Shown here: positions 38,389-48,212 of the stretch, piece by piece
How the letters are laid out: the number at the start of each line of letters is the position of its first letter
Position numbering within the stretch: the first letter of the stretch is position 1
NCBI GenBank assembly: GCA_943788695.1
Contig: CALSRG010000003.1
Location: 24,001-88,000, forward strand
Direction of reading: 5' to 3'
Origin: an uncultured Flavobacteriaceae bacterium
GTDB taxonomy: Bacteria > Bacteroidota > Bacteroidia > Flavobacteriales > Flavobacteriaceae
Length of the DNA: 64,000 nt
Notes under the pieces: model-generated
The model's database searches: none
Seen by the model: the letters and a program-made list of their open reading frames with translations, nothing else
Told to the model about the DNA's origin: nothing
Program-made: the position numbers and the translations under genes

Positions 38389-39921
38389 TTATGTATTTAA
38401 TTCTTTGTCAACGCCGTGCATCAATTTTTTAATAACAGGAGATATTGTTAAAAGGAATAAACCGACACCAACTCCTGTATAAAATAAATAGTTAAACAAT
38501 TTTAAATAGCTTTCTTTAGCCACAGCGAGGTCTGTGATTTCGCCCGAGGCTGTTTCTACTGAAGCGATATTGGCTAAAATTGATGCTATGAATTCTGAAC
38601 TTGCGGTAGCTAAAAACCAAACGCCCATCATGAATCCAACAATCTTATGAGGTGAAAGTTTGGTAACGGCCGAAAGCCCCACAGGTGATAAACACAATTC
38701 CCCACAAGTATGAAGGAGATAGGTCAAAACCATCCAAAACATAGCTACTTTACCAAGACCTGAAACATTTATACCCATGACTAAAGCCCCAAAACCTAAA
38801 CCTACAAGCATAATAGCTAATGAAAATTTAACAGCAGTGTTCGGGTTATATTTCCCCAATTTAACCCACATCCAAGCAAAAACGGGTGCTAAAAGAATGA
38901 TAAACAAAGCATTTAGACTCAAGAAAGCACTGGCGGTAATATCACCTCTGTCCAGTATTCTGTCTGCAAAAAGATTCATGGAGGTGTAAGATTGCTCAAA
39001 CAATGCCCAGAAAATGACCGTAAAAATGATCAATATGGTCAATGCTGCAAGTTGTTCACGAGCAATCTTATCCAGTTGAGTTAACGCATAATAAACGATA
39101 TAGATAAAGGAAGCGGCTCCTGAGACGATTAAAAGATTTTGAACAACGCTATGGCTTTGAACCATCTGCCATATGGCTACCGTAGACAAAACACTTGCGC
39201 CGTAAACAATCCATTCATTTTTCAGCCCGAATGATTTTCGCTCCAAGAATTCTGGATTAGTTGACTCACCTTTGCCTTGAAGCGTTTTCTTCCCAAGAAT
39301 AAATGTTATTAAACCGAATAACATACCTATACCCGCAGCACCAAATCCATAACTCCAACCATAGGTTTCACCAAGCCATCCGCAGAGTAGGGTCGCTACA
39401 AAAGAACCAAGGTTGATTCCCATATAAAAAATAGTAAAACCTGAATCTCGGCGTTTATCGCCTGCAGCATAAAGCTCTCCAACTAAAGAAGAAATGTTGG
39501 CTTTTAAGAAACCAACACCAACAATTATAAAGGCTAACGACAGATAGAAAACCTGCAGGGCGATATTATCCCTAGTGATTTCTCCAGTGAGCGTAGCTGT
39601 TGCTGCATTTCCTTCGTAAGCCATTCCAAGGTGCCCGAGTACCAAAAGTATACCTCCTAAAACAATGGCTTTTCGAAAGCCTAAATATCGGTCAGCTATA
39701 AACCCTCCTACTACGGGAATAGCATAGACCAAAGCGGCATAACTTCCGATGAGTAAGTTGCCTTCGACGTCTGAAAATAAAAGGTATTTTGTTAAATAAA
39801 ATATCAAAAGTGCTTTCATGCCGTAAAAAGAAAAGCGCTCCCACATTTCAGTGAAAAATAAGATAAATAATCCCGCCGGATGTCCAAAGATGGTTTTTTG
39901 AGAAATTGAGGGATTTGTCAT
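38389..39921 (-). CDS. POT-family proton-coupled oligopeptide transporter (copy 2)
   Basis: A 510-residue relative of the downstream copy, about 70 residues shorter. Motifs: GHPAGLFILFFTEMWERFSF near the N-terminus, FYMGINLGSFVATLLCGWLG near residue 165, and ELCLSPVGLSAVTKLSP in a late helix. The tail ends PVIKKLMHGVDKELNT. Substrate choice between the two copies cannot be read from sequence. It starts 8 bases after the peptidase stop. Confidence 0.92.
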   Translation of the reverse strand: MTNPSISQKTIFGHPAGLFILFFTEMWERFSFYGMKALLIFYLTKYLLFSDVEGNLLIGSYAALVYAIPVVGGFIADRYLGFRKAIVLGGILLVLGHLGMAYEGNAATATLTGEITRDNIALQVFYLSLAFIIVGVGFLKANISSLVGELYAAGDKRRDSGFTIFYMGINLGSFVATLLCGWLGETYGWSYGFGAAGIGMLFGLITFILGKKTLQGKGESTNPEFLERKSFGLKNEWIVYGASVLSTVAIWQMVQSHSVVQNLLIVSGAASFIYIVYYALTQLDKIAREQLAALTILIIFTVIFWALFEQSYTSMNLFADRILDRGDITASAFLSLNALFIILLAPVFAWMWVKLGKYNPNTAVKFSLAIMLVGLGFGALVMGINVSGLGKVAMFWMVLTYLLHTCGELCLSPVGLSAVTKLSPHKIVGFMMGVWFLATASSEFIASILANIASVETASGEITDLAVAKESYLKLFNYLFYTGVGVGLFLLTISPVIKKLMHGVDKELNT

Positions 39922-39929
39922 ATCGTTAT

Positions 39930-42101
39930 TTATAAATTGGATTTGATAAATTTAGTCAATTTCGAATACAGGTGCAAACGGGTTTTTCCACCATAAATAC
40001 CATGGTCAAAGTCGGGATAAATAGCCCAATCAAAAGGCTTGTTCTCCGCGATCAAGGCAGCTGCCATTCTGGTTGAATTTTGTACATGCACATTATCGTC
40101 GCCTGAACCATGAACCAGTAAAAAAGATCCTTTTAATAACTCTGGATAATTTAATGGAGAATTATTGTCATAACCATCTGGATTTTCTTGGGGTGTACGC
40201 AAATAGCGTTCTGTATAGATGGTGTCGTAGAAGCGCCATGAGGTTACCGGAGCCACGGCAATGGCCATTGTAAAAACATCATTCCCTTTCAATAAACTGT
40301 TGGTCGAAATATGTCCTCCAAAACTCCATCCCCATATTCCAATCCTTGAAGCATCTATATAATCCCTTTGACCAAGAAGTCGCGCAGCTTCAATTTGATC
40401 TTCAGTTTCAAATTGCACTAAATTGAGATAGGTTGCTTTTTTGAATGCAGCGCCTTTATATCCAGTACCAATACCATCGATACATGCCACAATATACCCT
40501 TGCTGAGCTAGCATTTGATGCCAATAATCATTGGACGAATTCCATTGATTGGCCACATTTTGAGACCCTGGCCCAGAATATTGATACATTAAAAGGGGGT
40601 AGGACTTAGCTGGGTTGAAATCGGCAGGCTTGATCATGTACATGTTCACCTCGTGGTTATTAACCATCATGGTTTCAAATTCTTTATTGCCTAAACCAAA
40701 GTCTTCCAAACGCTCTAGGAGATTTCCATTGTCTCTAATTGTCCGTAACTCTTTGCCGTCTTTTGAGCTATTGAGTGTGTAAATGGGAGGTGTATTGGCA
40801 TCGGAATAGTTATTGATAAAATAGGTAAAATCTGCACTAAACGTTGCGTTGCTAGTCCCACTTGAAGAAGTTAAAAGCGTTTTGTTCTTGCCATTGAGTC
40901 CAATACTCCAAACTGCTCGATTGATTGAACCAGTTTCTACCGATTGATAATAAAGTGTTTTACTTTGTTCATCAATACCATACAGTGTTGTAACGTCCCA
41001 TGATCCCGATGTAATTGGACGTTGTAATGTGCCAGATTCGTTATAATGATAAACATGGTTAAAGCCATCTTTTTCGCTGGTCCATATAAAACTATTATCC
41101 TTTAAATAAGTGAGATCAAAAGTAACATCGATATAAGCGGCATCATGCTCAGATAACACTAAATGTGATGATTTTTTGGCCGTATCAATCATCCATAAGT
41201 CCAGTTGATTTTGGTGACGATTCATGTACTGAGCACTCAAAATAGTCGCTTTGTTGGTCCACTTGATTCTGGGGATATAGAAGTCTTCATAACCTTGACT
41301 CAATTGAACATCCTGAGTTTCGTTGGTTTTTAAATGAAAGACATGCAGACTGACTAATGAATTGGCTTCTCCTGCCTTTGGGTATTTAAAACGTTGTTGT
41401 TGAGGGTATAAAGTTGATCCATATATGTCCATAGAAAATTCTGGAACTTGTCGTTCATCAAATTTTATGTAAGCGATCTGACTGCCATCTGCATTCCATT
41501 CAAAAGCTCTAACAAAAGAAAACTCTTCTTCGTAAACCCAATCTGTAATGCCGTTTATAATTGCATTGATTTCACCGTCAAAAGTAATTTGTTGTGTGGT
41601 TTGAGTTTTTAAATCCAATATAAATAGATTATTCTCAAAACCATACGCAACTTTTGAAGCATCAGGTGAGAAGGTTGGCTCTTGTATTTTCTTATCAGAT
41701 ATTATAGTCAAATCAGTTCCATCTGTGTTAACAACATAAAACACGCCTTTTGAGGATCTTCTATAAATAGATTCCATTTCTGAAGCTAAAAGCAATTTAG
41801 ATTCGTCTGAACTGAAAGTGTAATTTGTGAAATTCGGTAAGTCAGGATTATTAAAGGTACTTAGTACAGTTTCACTTTTTGTACCGGTCAAATAATCATA
41901 AACATCAATATTGATTGATTGCTCGGAACGATTGTAGTTATATGTGGCATACCTTTTTCCATCGTTCATAGAATGAAGTGAAGGAATCCCTCTTGTCCTG
42001 AAGGTTCCATTCCAAAGGGATTCAAGGGTGATTTCCTTGTGTTGAGCGAATAGTGCTGTGGATGAAATACTTAATAGGAGATATAGTGATTTGATCTTCA
42101 T
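39930..42101 (-). CDS. Secreted dipeptidyl-peptidase IV-type serine peptidase (S9)
   Basis: Releases dipeptides from peptide N-termini, with a preference for Pro or Ala at position two in this family. From ATG 42101 it has 723 residues: signal peptide ending ALFAQ, an N-terminal eight-bladed DPP-IV propeller domain (about 100-460, with the VYEEEFS glutamate motif that binds the free N-terminus), and an alpha/beta-hydrolase domain with GWSFGGH, GDDNVHVQN and DFDHGIYGG giving Ser, Asp and His. The ATG at 42125 is rejected because the -7 box lies between it and 42101. It feeds two POT transporters encoded next. Confidence 0.94.
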   Translation of the reverse strand: MKIKSLYLLLSISSTALFAQHKEITLESLWNGTFRTRGIPSLHSMNDGKRYATYNYNRSEQSINIDVYDYLTGTKSETVLSTFNNPDLPNFTNYTFSSDESKLLLASEMESIYRRSSKGVFYVVNTDGTDLTIISDKKIQEPTFSPDASKVAYGFENNLFILDLKTQTTQQITFDGEINAIINGITDWVYEEEFSFVRAFEWNADGSQIAYIKFDERQVPEFSMDIYGSTLYPQQQRFKYPKAGEANSLVSLHVFHLKTNETQDVQLSQGYEDFYIPRIKWTNKATILSAQYMNRHQNQLDLWMIDTAKKSSHLVLSEHDAAYIDVTFDLTYLKDNSFIWTSEKDGFNHVYHYNESGTLQRPITSGSWDVTTLYGIDEQSKTLYYQSVETGSINRAVWSIGLNGKNKTLLTSSSGTSNATFSADFTYFINNYSDANTPPIYTLNSSKDGKELRTIRDNGNLLERLEDFGLGNKEFETMMVNNHEVNMYMIKPADFNPAKSYPLLMYQYSGPGSQNVANQWNSSNDYWHQMLAQQGYIVACIDGIGTGYKGAAFKKATYLNLVQFETEDQIEAARLLGQRDYIDASRIGIWGWSFGGHISTNSLLKGNDVFTMAIAVAPVTSWRFYDTIYTERYLRTPQENPDGYDNNSPLNYPELLKGSFLLVHGSGDDNVHVQNSTRMAAALIAENKPFDWAIYPDFDHGIYGGKTRLHLYSKLTKFIKSNL

Positions 42102-42107
42102 GATATT

Positions 42108-42115
42108 CAAATATA
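42108..42115 (-). promoter_or_regulatory. -7 box (TATATTTG) for the peptidase-POT-POT-thioredoxin unit
   Basis: Exact TAnnTTTG on the minus strand, ending 7 bases before ATG 42101; leader near zero. It decides the start codon. Confidence 0.55.
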
Positions 42116-42211
42116 GGTTCTTCAATAATAATGAAAAAAAAGGACAATTGTGCTCAGCAAACTTTCAAAAAAGCGTCAGCTAATCACATTCACGATATGT
42201 ATTAAGAATAG

Positions 42212-42219
42212 TATCTTTG
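42212..42219 (+). promoter_or_regulatory. -7 box (TATCTTTG) for the HMG-CoA reductase gene
   Basis: Exact TAnnTTTG, 20 bases before ATG 42239. Confidence 0.55.
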
Positions 42220-42238
42220 CGTTAATCAATCAATTAAG

Positions 42239-43564
42239 ATGTCAAAAGAAGTTATTGGTTTTTCGAAATGGTCGAAATCTGAAAAAATAAATTGGATAGC
42301 AGAGCGCTACTTTGAGAATCCGACTCAAGGCATCGCGATTATCGAGCGTTATTGGAATTCTGACGAAGGGGTTCAAAAATTACACGATGAGTTTATAGAA
42401 AATACAATAACTAACTATTATCTGCCACTAGGTGTAGCACCCAATTTCATGATTGATGGAAAACTTCTTGTCATACCTATGGCCATTGAAGAGAGTTCTG
42501 TGGTAGCGGCAGCGAGTAAATCTGCCAAATATTGGCTTGATCGGGGTGGATTCAAAACCGAGATCATTCAAACCAAAAAATCGGGTCAAGTGCACTTCAC
42601 TTTTTCGGGTGGTACGGACAAATTAACCAGTTATTTTAATCAAATCAAACCAATATTAATTCAGTCAATTCATGATATCGCTGCCAATATGATAAAGCGA
42701 GGCGGTGGATTACTTTCAATCGATTTGGTTAATAAAACGGATAAAATTGACCATTACTATCAGTTGGATGCCACCTTCGAAACAATTGATGCCATGGGCG
42801 CCAACTTTATCAACTCCTGTCTAGAAAAATTTGCATCGGTATTTACTGACCATTGGGTCAAATTTGAACCTGATTATGCTATCCATTATCCCATCAATGT
42901 GGTGATGAGTATTTTATCGAATTATGTTCCTGAATGCCTAGTACGCGCTTCAGTAAGTTGTTCTGTCAAAGACTTAACGGTCGTCGGAATGTCATCGGAG
43001 GAATTCGCAGACAAATTCTGTCAAGCCGTGCGAATTGCCGAAGTTGAACCCTTTCGCGCAGTCACGCATAATAAAGGTATTATGAATGGTGTAGACGCAG
43101 TAGTTCTAGCTACTGGCAATGATTTTAGGGCAGTAGAAGCTGGTGTTCATGCTTACGCTGCCAGAAGTGGTCAATACAGCTCTTTGACGCATGCTAAAAT
43201 TGAAAACGGTCAATTTACTTTTTGGATTGATTTGCCTTTAGCGCTTGGCACAGTAGGAGGTTTAACACAGCTCCACCCATTGGTGAGGCTTGCTCTCGAA
43301 ATGCTTCAAAATCCTACTGCCCGGGAGCTAATGTCTATTACTGCTGTCGCTGGATTGGCCCAAAACTTTGGAGCTATTAGTTCTTTGGTGACTACAGGTA
43401 TTCAACAAGGACATATGAAAATGCATTTACTCAATATCGCGAATCAACTTGAGGCAAGCGAGCAAGAAAAAGTACAATTAGTGGAGCATTTTAAAACGGA
43501 TACGGTCACGCCCAGTGCGGTGAGGAATATACTCCATGGCCTGAGAAATAAAGATTTCTCATGA
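42239..43564 (+). CDS. Hydroxymethylglutaryl-CoA reductase (class II)
   Basis: Interconverts HMG-CoA and mevalonate, the committed step of the mevalonate route to isoprenoids. The 441-residue length fits bacterial class II enzymes. The segment AIEESSVVAAASKSAKYW carries the family's catalytic Glu, and DAMGANFINSC the DAMGxN motif; KGIMNGVDAVVLATGNDFRA supplies the catalytic Lys and Asp region. Class II enzymes can run in the degradative direction, but many flavobacteria rely on mevalonate, so a biosynthetic role is likely. The stop overlaps the GHMP kinase start (ATGA at 43561). Confidence 0.94.
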   Translation: MSKEVIGFSKWSKSEKINWIAERYFENPTQGIAIIERYWNSDEGVQKLHDEFIENTITNYYLPLGVAPNFMIDGKLLVIPMAIEESSVVAAASKSAKYWLDRGGFKTEIIQTKKSGQVHFTFSGGTDKLTSYFNQIKPILIQSIHDIAANMIKRGGGLLSIDLVNKTDKIDHYYQLDATFETIDAMGANFINSCLEKFASVFTDHWVKFEPDYAIHYPINVVMSILSNYVPECLVRASVSCSVKDLTVVGMSSEEFADKFCQAVRIAEVEPFRAVTHNKGIMNGVDAVVLATGNDFRAVEAGVHAYAARSGQYSSLTHAKIENGQFTFWIDLPLALGTVGGLTQLHPLVRLALEMLQNPTARELMSITAVAGLAQNFGAISSLVTTGIQQGHMKMHLLNIANQLEASEQEKVQLVEHFKTDTVTPSAVRNILHGLRNKDFS

Positions 43565-44472
43565 TTTCATTTAAAAGCAATGGTAAGTTACTATTGACAG
43601 GTGAATATCTTGTTTTAGATGGAGCGGTGGCTTTGGCTCTACCAACTAAAATGGGACAAATTATGACTGTTGAGCCCATTGAGGATGAGGTGATACTATG
43701 GAAGAGTACGAGACACGATGGATCAGTATGGTTTGAACGTAAAATCTCTTTTGATCAAATTCGAAGCAAGGATTCTATTGATCAATCGGATAACGTCTTT
43801 CATCTTTTATCGGCATTGCGAGAAATTCACATTTTGAATCCATTACATTTTGACCAAAATGGTTTTCAAATCCATGCTCATTTAGAATTCCCAAATGATT
43901 GGGGATTAGGATCCTCATCGACATTAATCAATAATCTAGCGAAGTGGGCTGGAGTTGATGCCTTTAATTTGAATGATCTGGTATTTGGGGGAAGTGGGTA
44001 TGATATAGCTTGTGCAAATAGTGAAAAGCCCCTACTGTTTCAAAGATTGAATGGCCTACCTTTAATCACTCAGGTAGCATTTCGACCCAAATTTCATGAT
44101 AATTTATGGTTTGTTCATTTAAATAAGAAACAAAATAGCCGAGAAGCAATAAAATTATATAAAAATAACCCTCCCATAGACGCACAAGTTATATCTGAAA
44201 TCAACGATATTTCAGAGCTATTATGCAATTGTGATTCTTTAGACCATTTTAGCGCGTTACTTGAGCAACATGAAATGATATTATCTTCTGTTTTGAAACG
44301 ACCGACAATATCCGAACTCTTGTTTCCAGATTTTAAAGGCACTATAAAAAGTCTTGGTGCATGGGGAGGAGACTTTATCCTAGCCGTAGGAACTAAAGAT
44401 AAAATAAAAACTTTTTTTGAGCCTCAAGGATTCAAAACCATTATCGCTTGCAACGATTTAATAAAAGTCTGA
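43561..44472 (+). CDS. GYDIA-family GHMP kinase
   Basis: A 303-residue ATP-dependent small-molecule kinase of the GHMP superfamily. SNGKLLLTGEYLVLDGAVAL is the usual N-terminal start (as in mevalonate and phosphomevalonate kinases). The ATP loop is DWGLGSSSTLINNLA and the diagnostic GGSGYDIACANS gives the family its name. Its place directly after HMG-CoA reductase suggests a mevalonate-pathway kinase, but the exact substrate is not established. It overlaps HMG-CoA reductase by 4 bases and the PpiD-like gene, tail to tail, by 15. Confidence 0.88.
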   Translation: MISFKSNGKLLLTGEYLVLDGAVALALPTKMGQIMTVEPIEDEVILWKSTRHDGSVWFERKISFDQIRSKDSIDQSDNVFHLLSALREIHILNPLHFDQNGFQIHAHLEFPNDWGLGSSSTLINNLAKWAGVDAFNLNDLVFGGSGYDIACANSEKPLLFQRLNGLPLITQVAFRPKFHDNLWFVHLNKKQNSREAIKLYKNNPPIDAQVISEINDISELLCNCDSLDHFSALLEQHEMILSSVLKRPTISELLFPDFKGTIKSLGAWGGDFILAVGTKDKIKTFFEPQGFKTIIACNDLIKV

Positions 44473-46611
44473 TCGGTTGTCTTCAATATCCGCTGCCTCT
44501 TTGAGTGCATTAAACACCTGAGTATTGACATTGCCAACCCGTGCTTGACGGATTCTGGTGGCAAATGACAAGTACGAGGCTATCGATGGTGCAGGCGTCT
44601 TTTTGACCACTTGAATCATATATACACCATTTTCTCCTTGAATAAGACCCGAAGTCTCACCATCATTAAGCCCAAAAGCAACACCTACAATTTTTGGCTC
44701 TCTACCAGCTCCTGTTAGTACAGGATTAGTCATGCGGATTTCAGTGGCGGTTTTAACCGTTTGTCCCTCTGCGGATGCCAAAGGCTCTAAAGATTGAGCC
44801 AAGACACGATTCCGAATGATCTCTGTTTTCTTGTCTTTTAAAATTTGAGCACGTGCTCTGACAATTGCTTTGTCAAGCGACATCAATCCTGCTTCATTAA
44901 CTTCAGTAATCTGAGCAACAACATAGCCGCCTGAATTTAAATTAAAGCGACGAACGTCTCCAACTTTACTGTTTTTTTCAAAAGCCCATTTCACTACAGC
45001 GCGTTGAATTCCTAAGCCTGGAATATTTTCATCTAAAGCGCGCAGGCCGCTCACGGGTCGCAAGGTGTAATCATTGTCTTTAGCTACTTTTGCAAAATCC
45101 TCTTTTTCAATAGCGATTTCAAATTTAGAGGTGGTATTAAAAACTGCATCAATAGTTTCCTCAGATGGCTCGATTGGCAGGGCTAAATTGGCCAATTTTA
45201 CTAATTTTTGAGAATTGCCTTGATCTAATACCTCAATTATGTGATATCCAAAATCAGTTCGCACCACGTCAATTGTTCCGATAGCATTGTCAAACGAAAA
45301 GTCTTTAAACTCTTGGGCCATTCCAGCATTATAATCGAACCAGTCAATGATACCCTCTTTTTCATTACTGACAAGGTCTGAAGATAATGAAAGTAAATCA
45401 GTAAATTTTGATCGTTTGGTTTTTATTAAAGTTAAAATACTGTCTGCAGTCACTTTAGCTTCGGCTTCCGTTTTTGTTACCGATGCATCAGCACGTTGAC
45501 TTCCAATGAATGGAATTAATATATGTCTAACTTTTACGGAGTCTGGTTTTTGAGTGACTTCCACTAATTTCGTTGCAATATAAAAGTTATCTTGTTTATA
45601 AGGACCATATATTTCATCAACTTCAAGGGCATAAATGCTGTCCGCTAGGTTTGTAGGTAAGCCATCTTTAGATAAAAATTGATCATTGTAAGCGAATGCC
45701 GAATTAGCTGCTAAAAATGCTGCGTTGTCTGATGTATTTTTAAATCCCAGCAAGGTTTCTTGAGATTGACTTGCTTCATTGAAAACTTCCCGATTTTCTA
45801 ACAAGGTCATCAAATTGGTTTTAACTTGTGCCTCGTCCGATGGAGATGGTTTTTCATCAAAAACTACAAATTGCAATCCTCTAGATGCGTCAACAGTATA
45901 TTCTTTTTCATGTTTTGTGATAAAGGTTTTGACATCCGCGTTTGTTGGTTCAACCAAGCTGTCTGCGACGGTTGAGAATGGAATTTGAACAAATTTGATA
46001 TTAGCGACTTCACTTTCAGCTTGATGAGCAATCATACCTTCGTTTAAGGTGGCATAAATTCCTGAAGCTACTAGATTAAAATATGCTGTTTGTAATGCAC
46101 CTTGGGCAAGATTTTTTTCGAAGGTCGTCCAGGCGTTATAGTCGATTGGAGTACCGCTAAGAAATGAAACCTCAGGTGATATTTGTTTAAGATTTGAAAT
46201 GAACTCATTCAATTTGGCCTTACTAAAAAGTCCGTTTTCGTCCAAAAACTCATCGTATGATCCAACACTCTGCTCTATAAGATCAATCAATTGATCTCTT
46301 TCAACTTGAAGACCTAGTTCGTTGGCGGTTGAAAGAAAAATGGCTGAACGCAGTTCCTGATCCCAAATAGCATTCATTACTTGAGTAGCACTCCCGTTTG
46401 GTCCCATTTGGCGCTGTCTATTTTCAACTTTTTGAGCAAAATCAGCTTGAGAAATACTGACACCATTGACTTCTCCAATAACGGTGGTTTGACCGTTAGA
46501 AAACATAGAGCTGTTTTTAAATAAATCAGTTAAAACAAATGCAAATAACGCCATGGCAATCACTACGATTAAAACCATTGAGCGCTGGCGGATTTTATTA
46601 AGTATGGCCAT
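44458..46611 (-). CDS. PpiD/SurA-like membrane-anchored peptidyl-prolyl isomerase
   Basis: A 717-residue envelope foldase. One membrane helix near the N-terminus (about 11-31) anchors a periplasmic body made of a SurA_N-like domain (IGEVNGVSISQADFAQKVE) and parvulin domains; SVKVRHILIPF opens one, and DFGYHIIEVLDQG closes it. A second, more degenerate parvulin-like part follows. The layout matches PpiD, which helps outer-membrane proteins fold as they leave the Sec channel. A 96-base gap with its own weak promoter separates it from the CNNM gene. Confidence 0.9.
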   Translation of the reverse strand: MAILNKIRQRSMVLIVVIAMALFAFVLTDLFKNSSMFSNGQTTVIGEVNGVSISQADFAQKVENRQRQMGPNGSATQVMNAIWDQELRSAIFLSTANELGLQVERDQLIDLIEQSVGSYDEFLDENGLFSKAKLNEFISNLKQISPEVSFLSGTPIDYNAWTTFEKNLAQGALQTAYFNLVASGIYATLNEGMIAHQAESEVANIKFVQIPFSTVADSLVEPTNADVKTFITKHEKEYTVDASRGLQFVVFDEKPSPSDEAQVKTNLMTLLENREVFNEASQSQETLLGFKNTSDNAAFLAANSAFAYNDQFLSKDGLPTNLADSIYALEVDEIYGPYKQDNFYIATKLVEVTQKPDSVKVRHILIPFIGSQRADASVTKTEAEAKVTADSILTLIKTKRSKFTDLLSLSSDLVSNEKEGIIDWFDYNAGMAQEFKDFSFDNAIGTIDVVRTDFGYHIIEVLDQGNSQKLVKLANLALPIEPSEETIDAVFNTTSKFEIAIEKEDFAKVAKDNDYTLRPVSGLRALDENIPGLGIQRAVVKWAFEKNSKVGDVRRFNLNSGGYVVAQITEVNEAGLMSLDKAIVRARAQILKDKKTEIIRNRVLAQSLEPLASAEGQTVKTATEIRMTNPVLTGAGREPKIVGVAFGLNDGETSGLIQGENGVYMIQVVKKTPAPSIASYLSFATRIRQARVGNVNTQVFNALKEAADIEDNRSDFY

Positions 46612-46637
46612 TTTTAAAATATCTTAAATAGTGGGCA

Positions 46638-46645
46638 CGAATGTA
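46638..46645 (-). promoter_or_regulatory. Possible -7 box (TACATTCG) for the PpiD-like gene
   Basis: One mismatch to TAnnTTTG on the minus strand, 27 bases before the ATG at 46611. Confidence 0.3.
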
Positions 46646-46707
46646 GTATTTTCTTCTTAATTATAAAAGTGCTGTGAAGCTTTAGTTCGGATCAACAGTA
46701 CAATTTT

Positions 46708-47994
46708 TCACACCTCTGCTTTTGATACTGTAATTAGGTCTATTTTAGTGCTAGAGACTTCTAAAACATCGATGACATAGTCTTCTATTAAAACTTGACT
46801 GTTTTTTTCAGGAATTCCTTCTTCGTAGTGAACGATCATGCCTCCTAAGGTTTCGTAATTTTCGTTCTCTGGCAAGCAGAGTTCGTATCGCTCGTTAACA
46901 TAATCAACCTCAAGTCGTGCAGAAAATTTGAACATATTTGATGACAACTGTTCTTCAATTAAGTTTGTGCTGTCGTGTTCGTCTTCTATTTCACCAAACA
47001 ACTCTTCAACGATGTCCTCAATTGTCATGATTCCCGATGTGCCACCATATTCGTCGAGAACAACAGCAATACTTCTTCTTTTCTTAATAAGAGCATTCAT
47101 CACGTCTTTAATCAACATGGTTTCTGGCACAAATTCAACAGGCATCAACATGGACTTAATACTCGTGGGTTTTTTGAAGAGGTCGAAAGAATGAACATAA
47201 CCTAAAATGTCGTCAACGGTGTTATTAAACACTAAAACTTTAGAGTAACCAGATTCAACGAATTTATCAGTCAATCGCTGGATGGTATCGTGGACTTCTA
47301 TGGTCATGAGTTCTGTTCTTGGAATCATAACTTCACGAGATTTTACTTCCGAAAATTCTAATGCATTTTGAAATATTTGAATTTCAGAATCCAGTTCTTC
47401 ATGGGCTTCTGAGGCATTCAATTGCTCACTGATGTAGTGACCGAGGTCAACTTTAGTAAACGCGAGCTGCACCTGATCGCCCGAAGTTTTAAATACTTTT
47501 TTTAAAAATAAGTCTGACAACCAAATAACAAATGTTGAAATCGGTCCAAAGAGTTGGTAAAATAAAAACGCAGGTAAAACAAAAAATTTAAGCAGTTGAT
47601 TGGAGTATATTTGAAAAACAACCTTAGGGATAAATTCTGCAGTAATTAAAATAAGCAACGTAGATAATAGGGTTTGACTCAATAGAGCACCATCTGATAA
47701 AAGGTAAGTCAATAGAGCATAATCGGTTGGCAAAAAACTCTGAAACCAATTGATCAAAACATCGCCCATGACAAATCCATAAATAACTAAAGCTAAATTG
47801 TTACCAATTAACATAGCTGCAATGAATTTTGAAGGCTTAGCAGTTAATTTTGAAAGAATAGAAGAAATCCAACCTCTTTGTCTTTTTTCAATTTCAATGT
47901 GAATGCGGTTAGAAGAAATAAAAGCGATTTCCATACCTGAGAAGAAGGCAGAAAACAATATCGCGATGACGATCACTAAAAAGCTGAGTGACAT
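46708..47994 (-). CDS. CNNM/CorC-type hemolysin-family membrane protein
   Basis: A 428-residue protein with an N-terminal CNNM (DUF21) domain of three or four helices (about 1-190; FSGMEIAFISSNRI), a CBS pair (about 205-330; EVMIPRTELMTIE opens it, GTSGIMTIEDIVEELFGEI follows) and a C-terminal CorC_HlyC domain (NYETLGGMIVHYE). Relatives export Mg2+ or Co2+; the hemolysin label is historical. It also resembles the gliding protein GldE, but none of the gld neighbours are here, so I keep the generic name. It lies 2 bases after the small membrane protein. Confidence 0.9.
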   Translation of the reverse strand: MSLSFLVIVIAILFSAFFSGMEIAFISSNRIHIEIEKRQRGWISSILSKLTAKPSKFIAAMLIGNNLALVIYGFVMGDVLINWFQSFLPTDYALLTYLLSDGALLSQTLLSTLLILITAEFIPKVVFQIYSNQLLKFFVLPAFLFYQLFGPISTFVIWLSDLFLKKVFKTSGDQVQLAFTKVDLGHYISEQLNASEAHEELDSEIQIFQNALEFSEVKSREVMIPRTELMTIEVHDTIQRLTDKFVESGYSKVLVFNNTVDDILGYVHSFDLFKKPTSIKSMLMPVEFVPETMLIKDVMNALIKKRRSIAVVLDEYGGTSGIMTIEDIVEELFGEIEDEHDSTNLIEEQLSSNMFKFSARLEVDYVNERYELCLPENENYETLGGMIVHYEEGIPEKNSQVLIEDYVIDVLEVSSTKIDLITVSKAEV

Positions 47995-47996
47995 AT

Positions 47997-48188
47997 TTAA
48001 GGTTTATTCTGATCTTCGAATTTGCGTCGAAAGCGTTTTCTAAAAAAATACATAAAGATAGCTAACGCCGCAAAAGCAAGAGATAAATAGGTTCTTGTAT
48101 GACTGATGGACCAGTTTACAATGGCGTCATAAATGAAAAGCATTGCAAAAACGAGGTAGGCATATTGGAATATCTTAAGAAGTTTCAT
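47997..48188 (-). CDS. Small two-helix membrane protein
   Basis: A 63-residue protein with two membrane segments (about 9-25 and 33-50) and a very basic tail, RKRFRRKFEDQ. No named family. Its position between lptC and the CNNM gene (24 and 2 bases away) recurs in flavobacteria from general knowledge, supporting it as real. Confidence 0.75.
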   Translation of the reverse strand: MKLLKIFQYAYLVFAMLFIYDAIVNWSISHTRTYLSLAFAALAIFMYFFRKRFRRKFEDQNKP

Positions 48189-48212
48189 CGTAATTTTTTA
48201 TAAAAATAAGTA

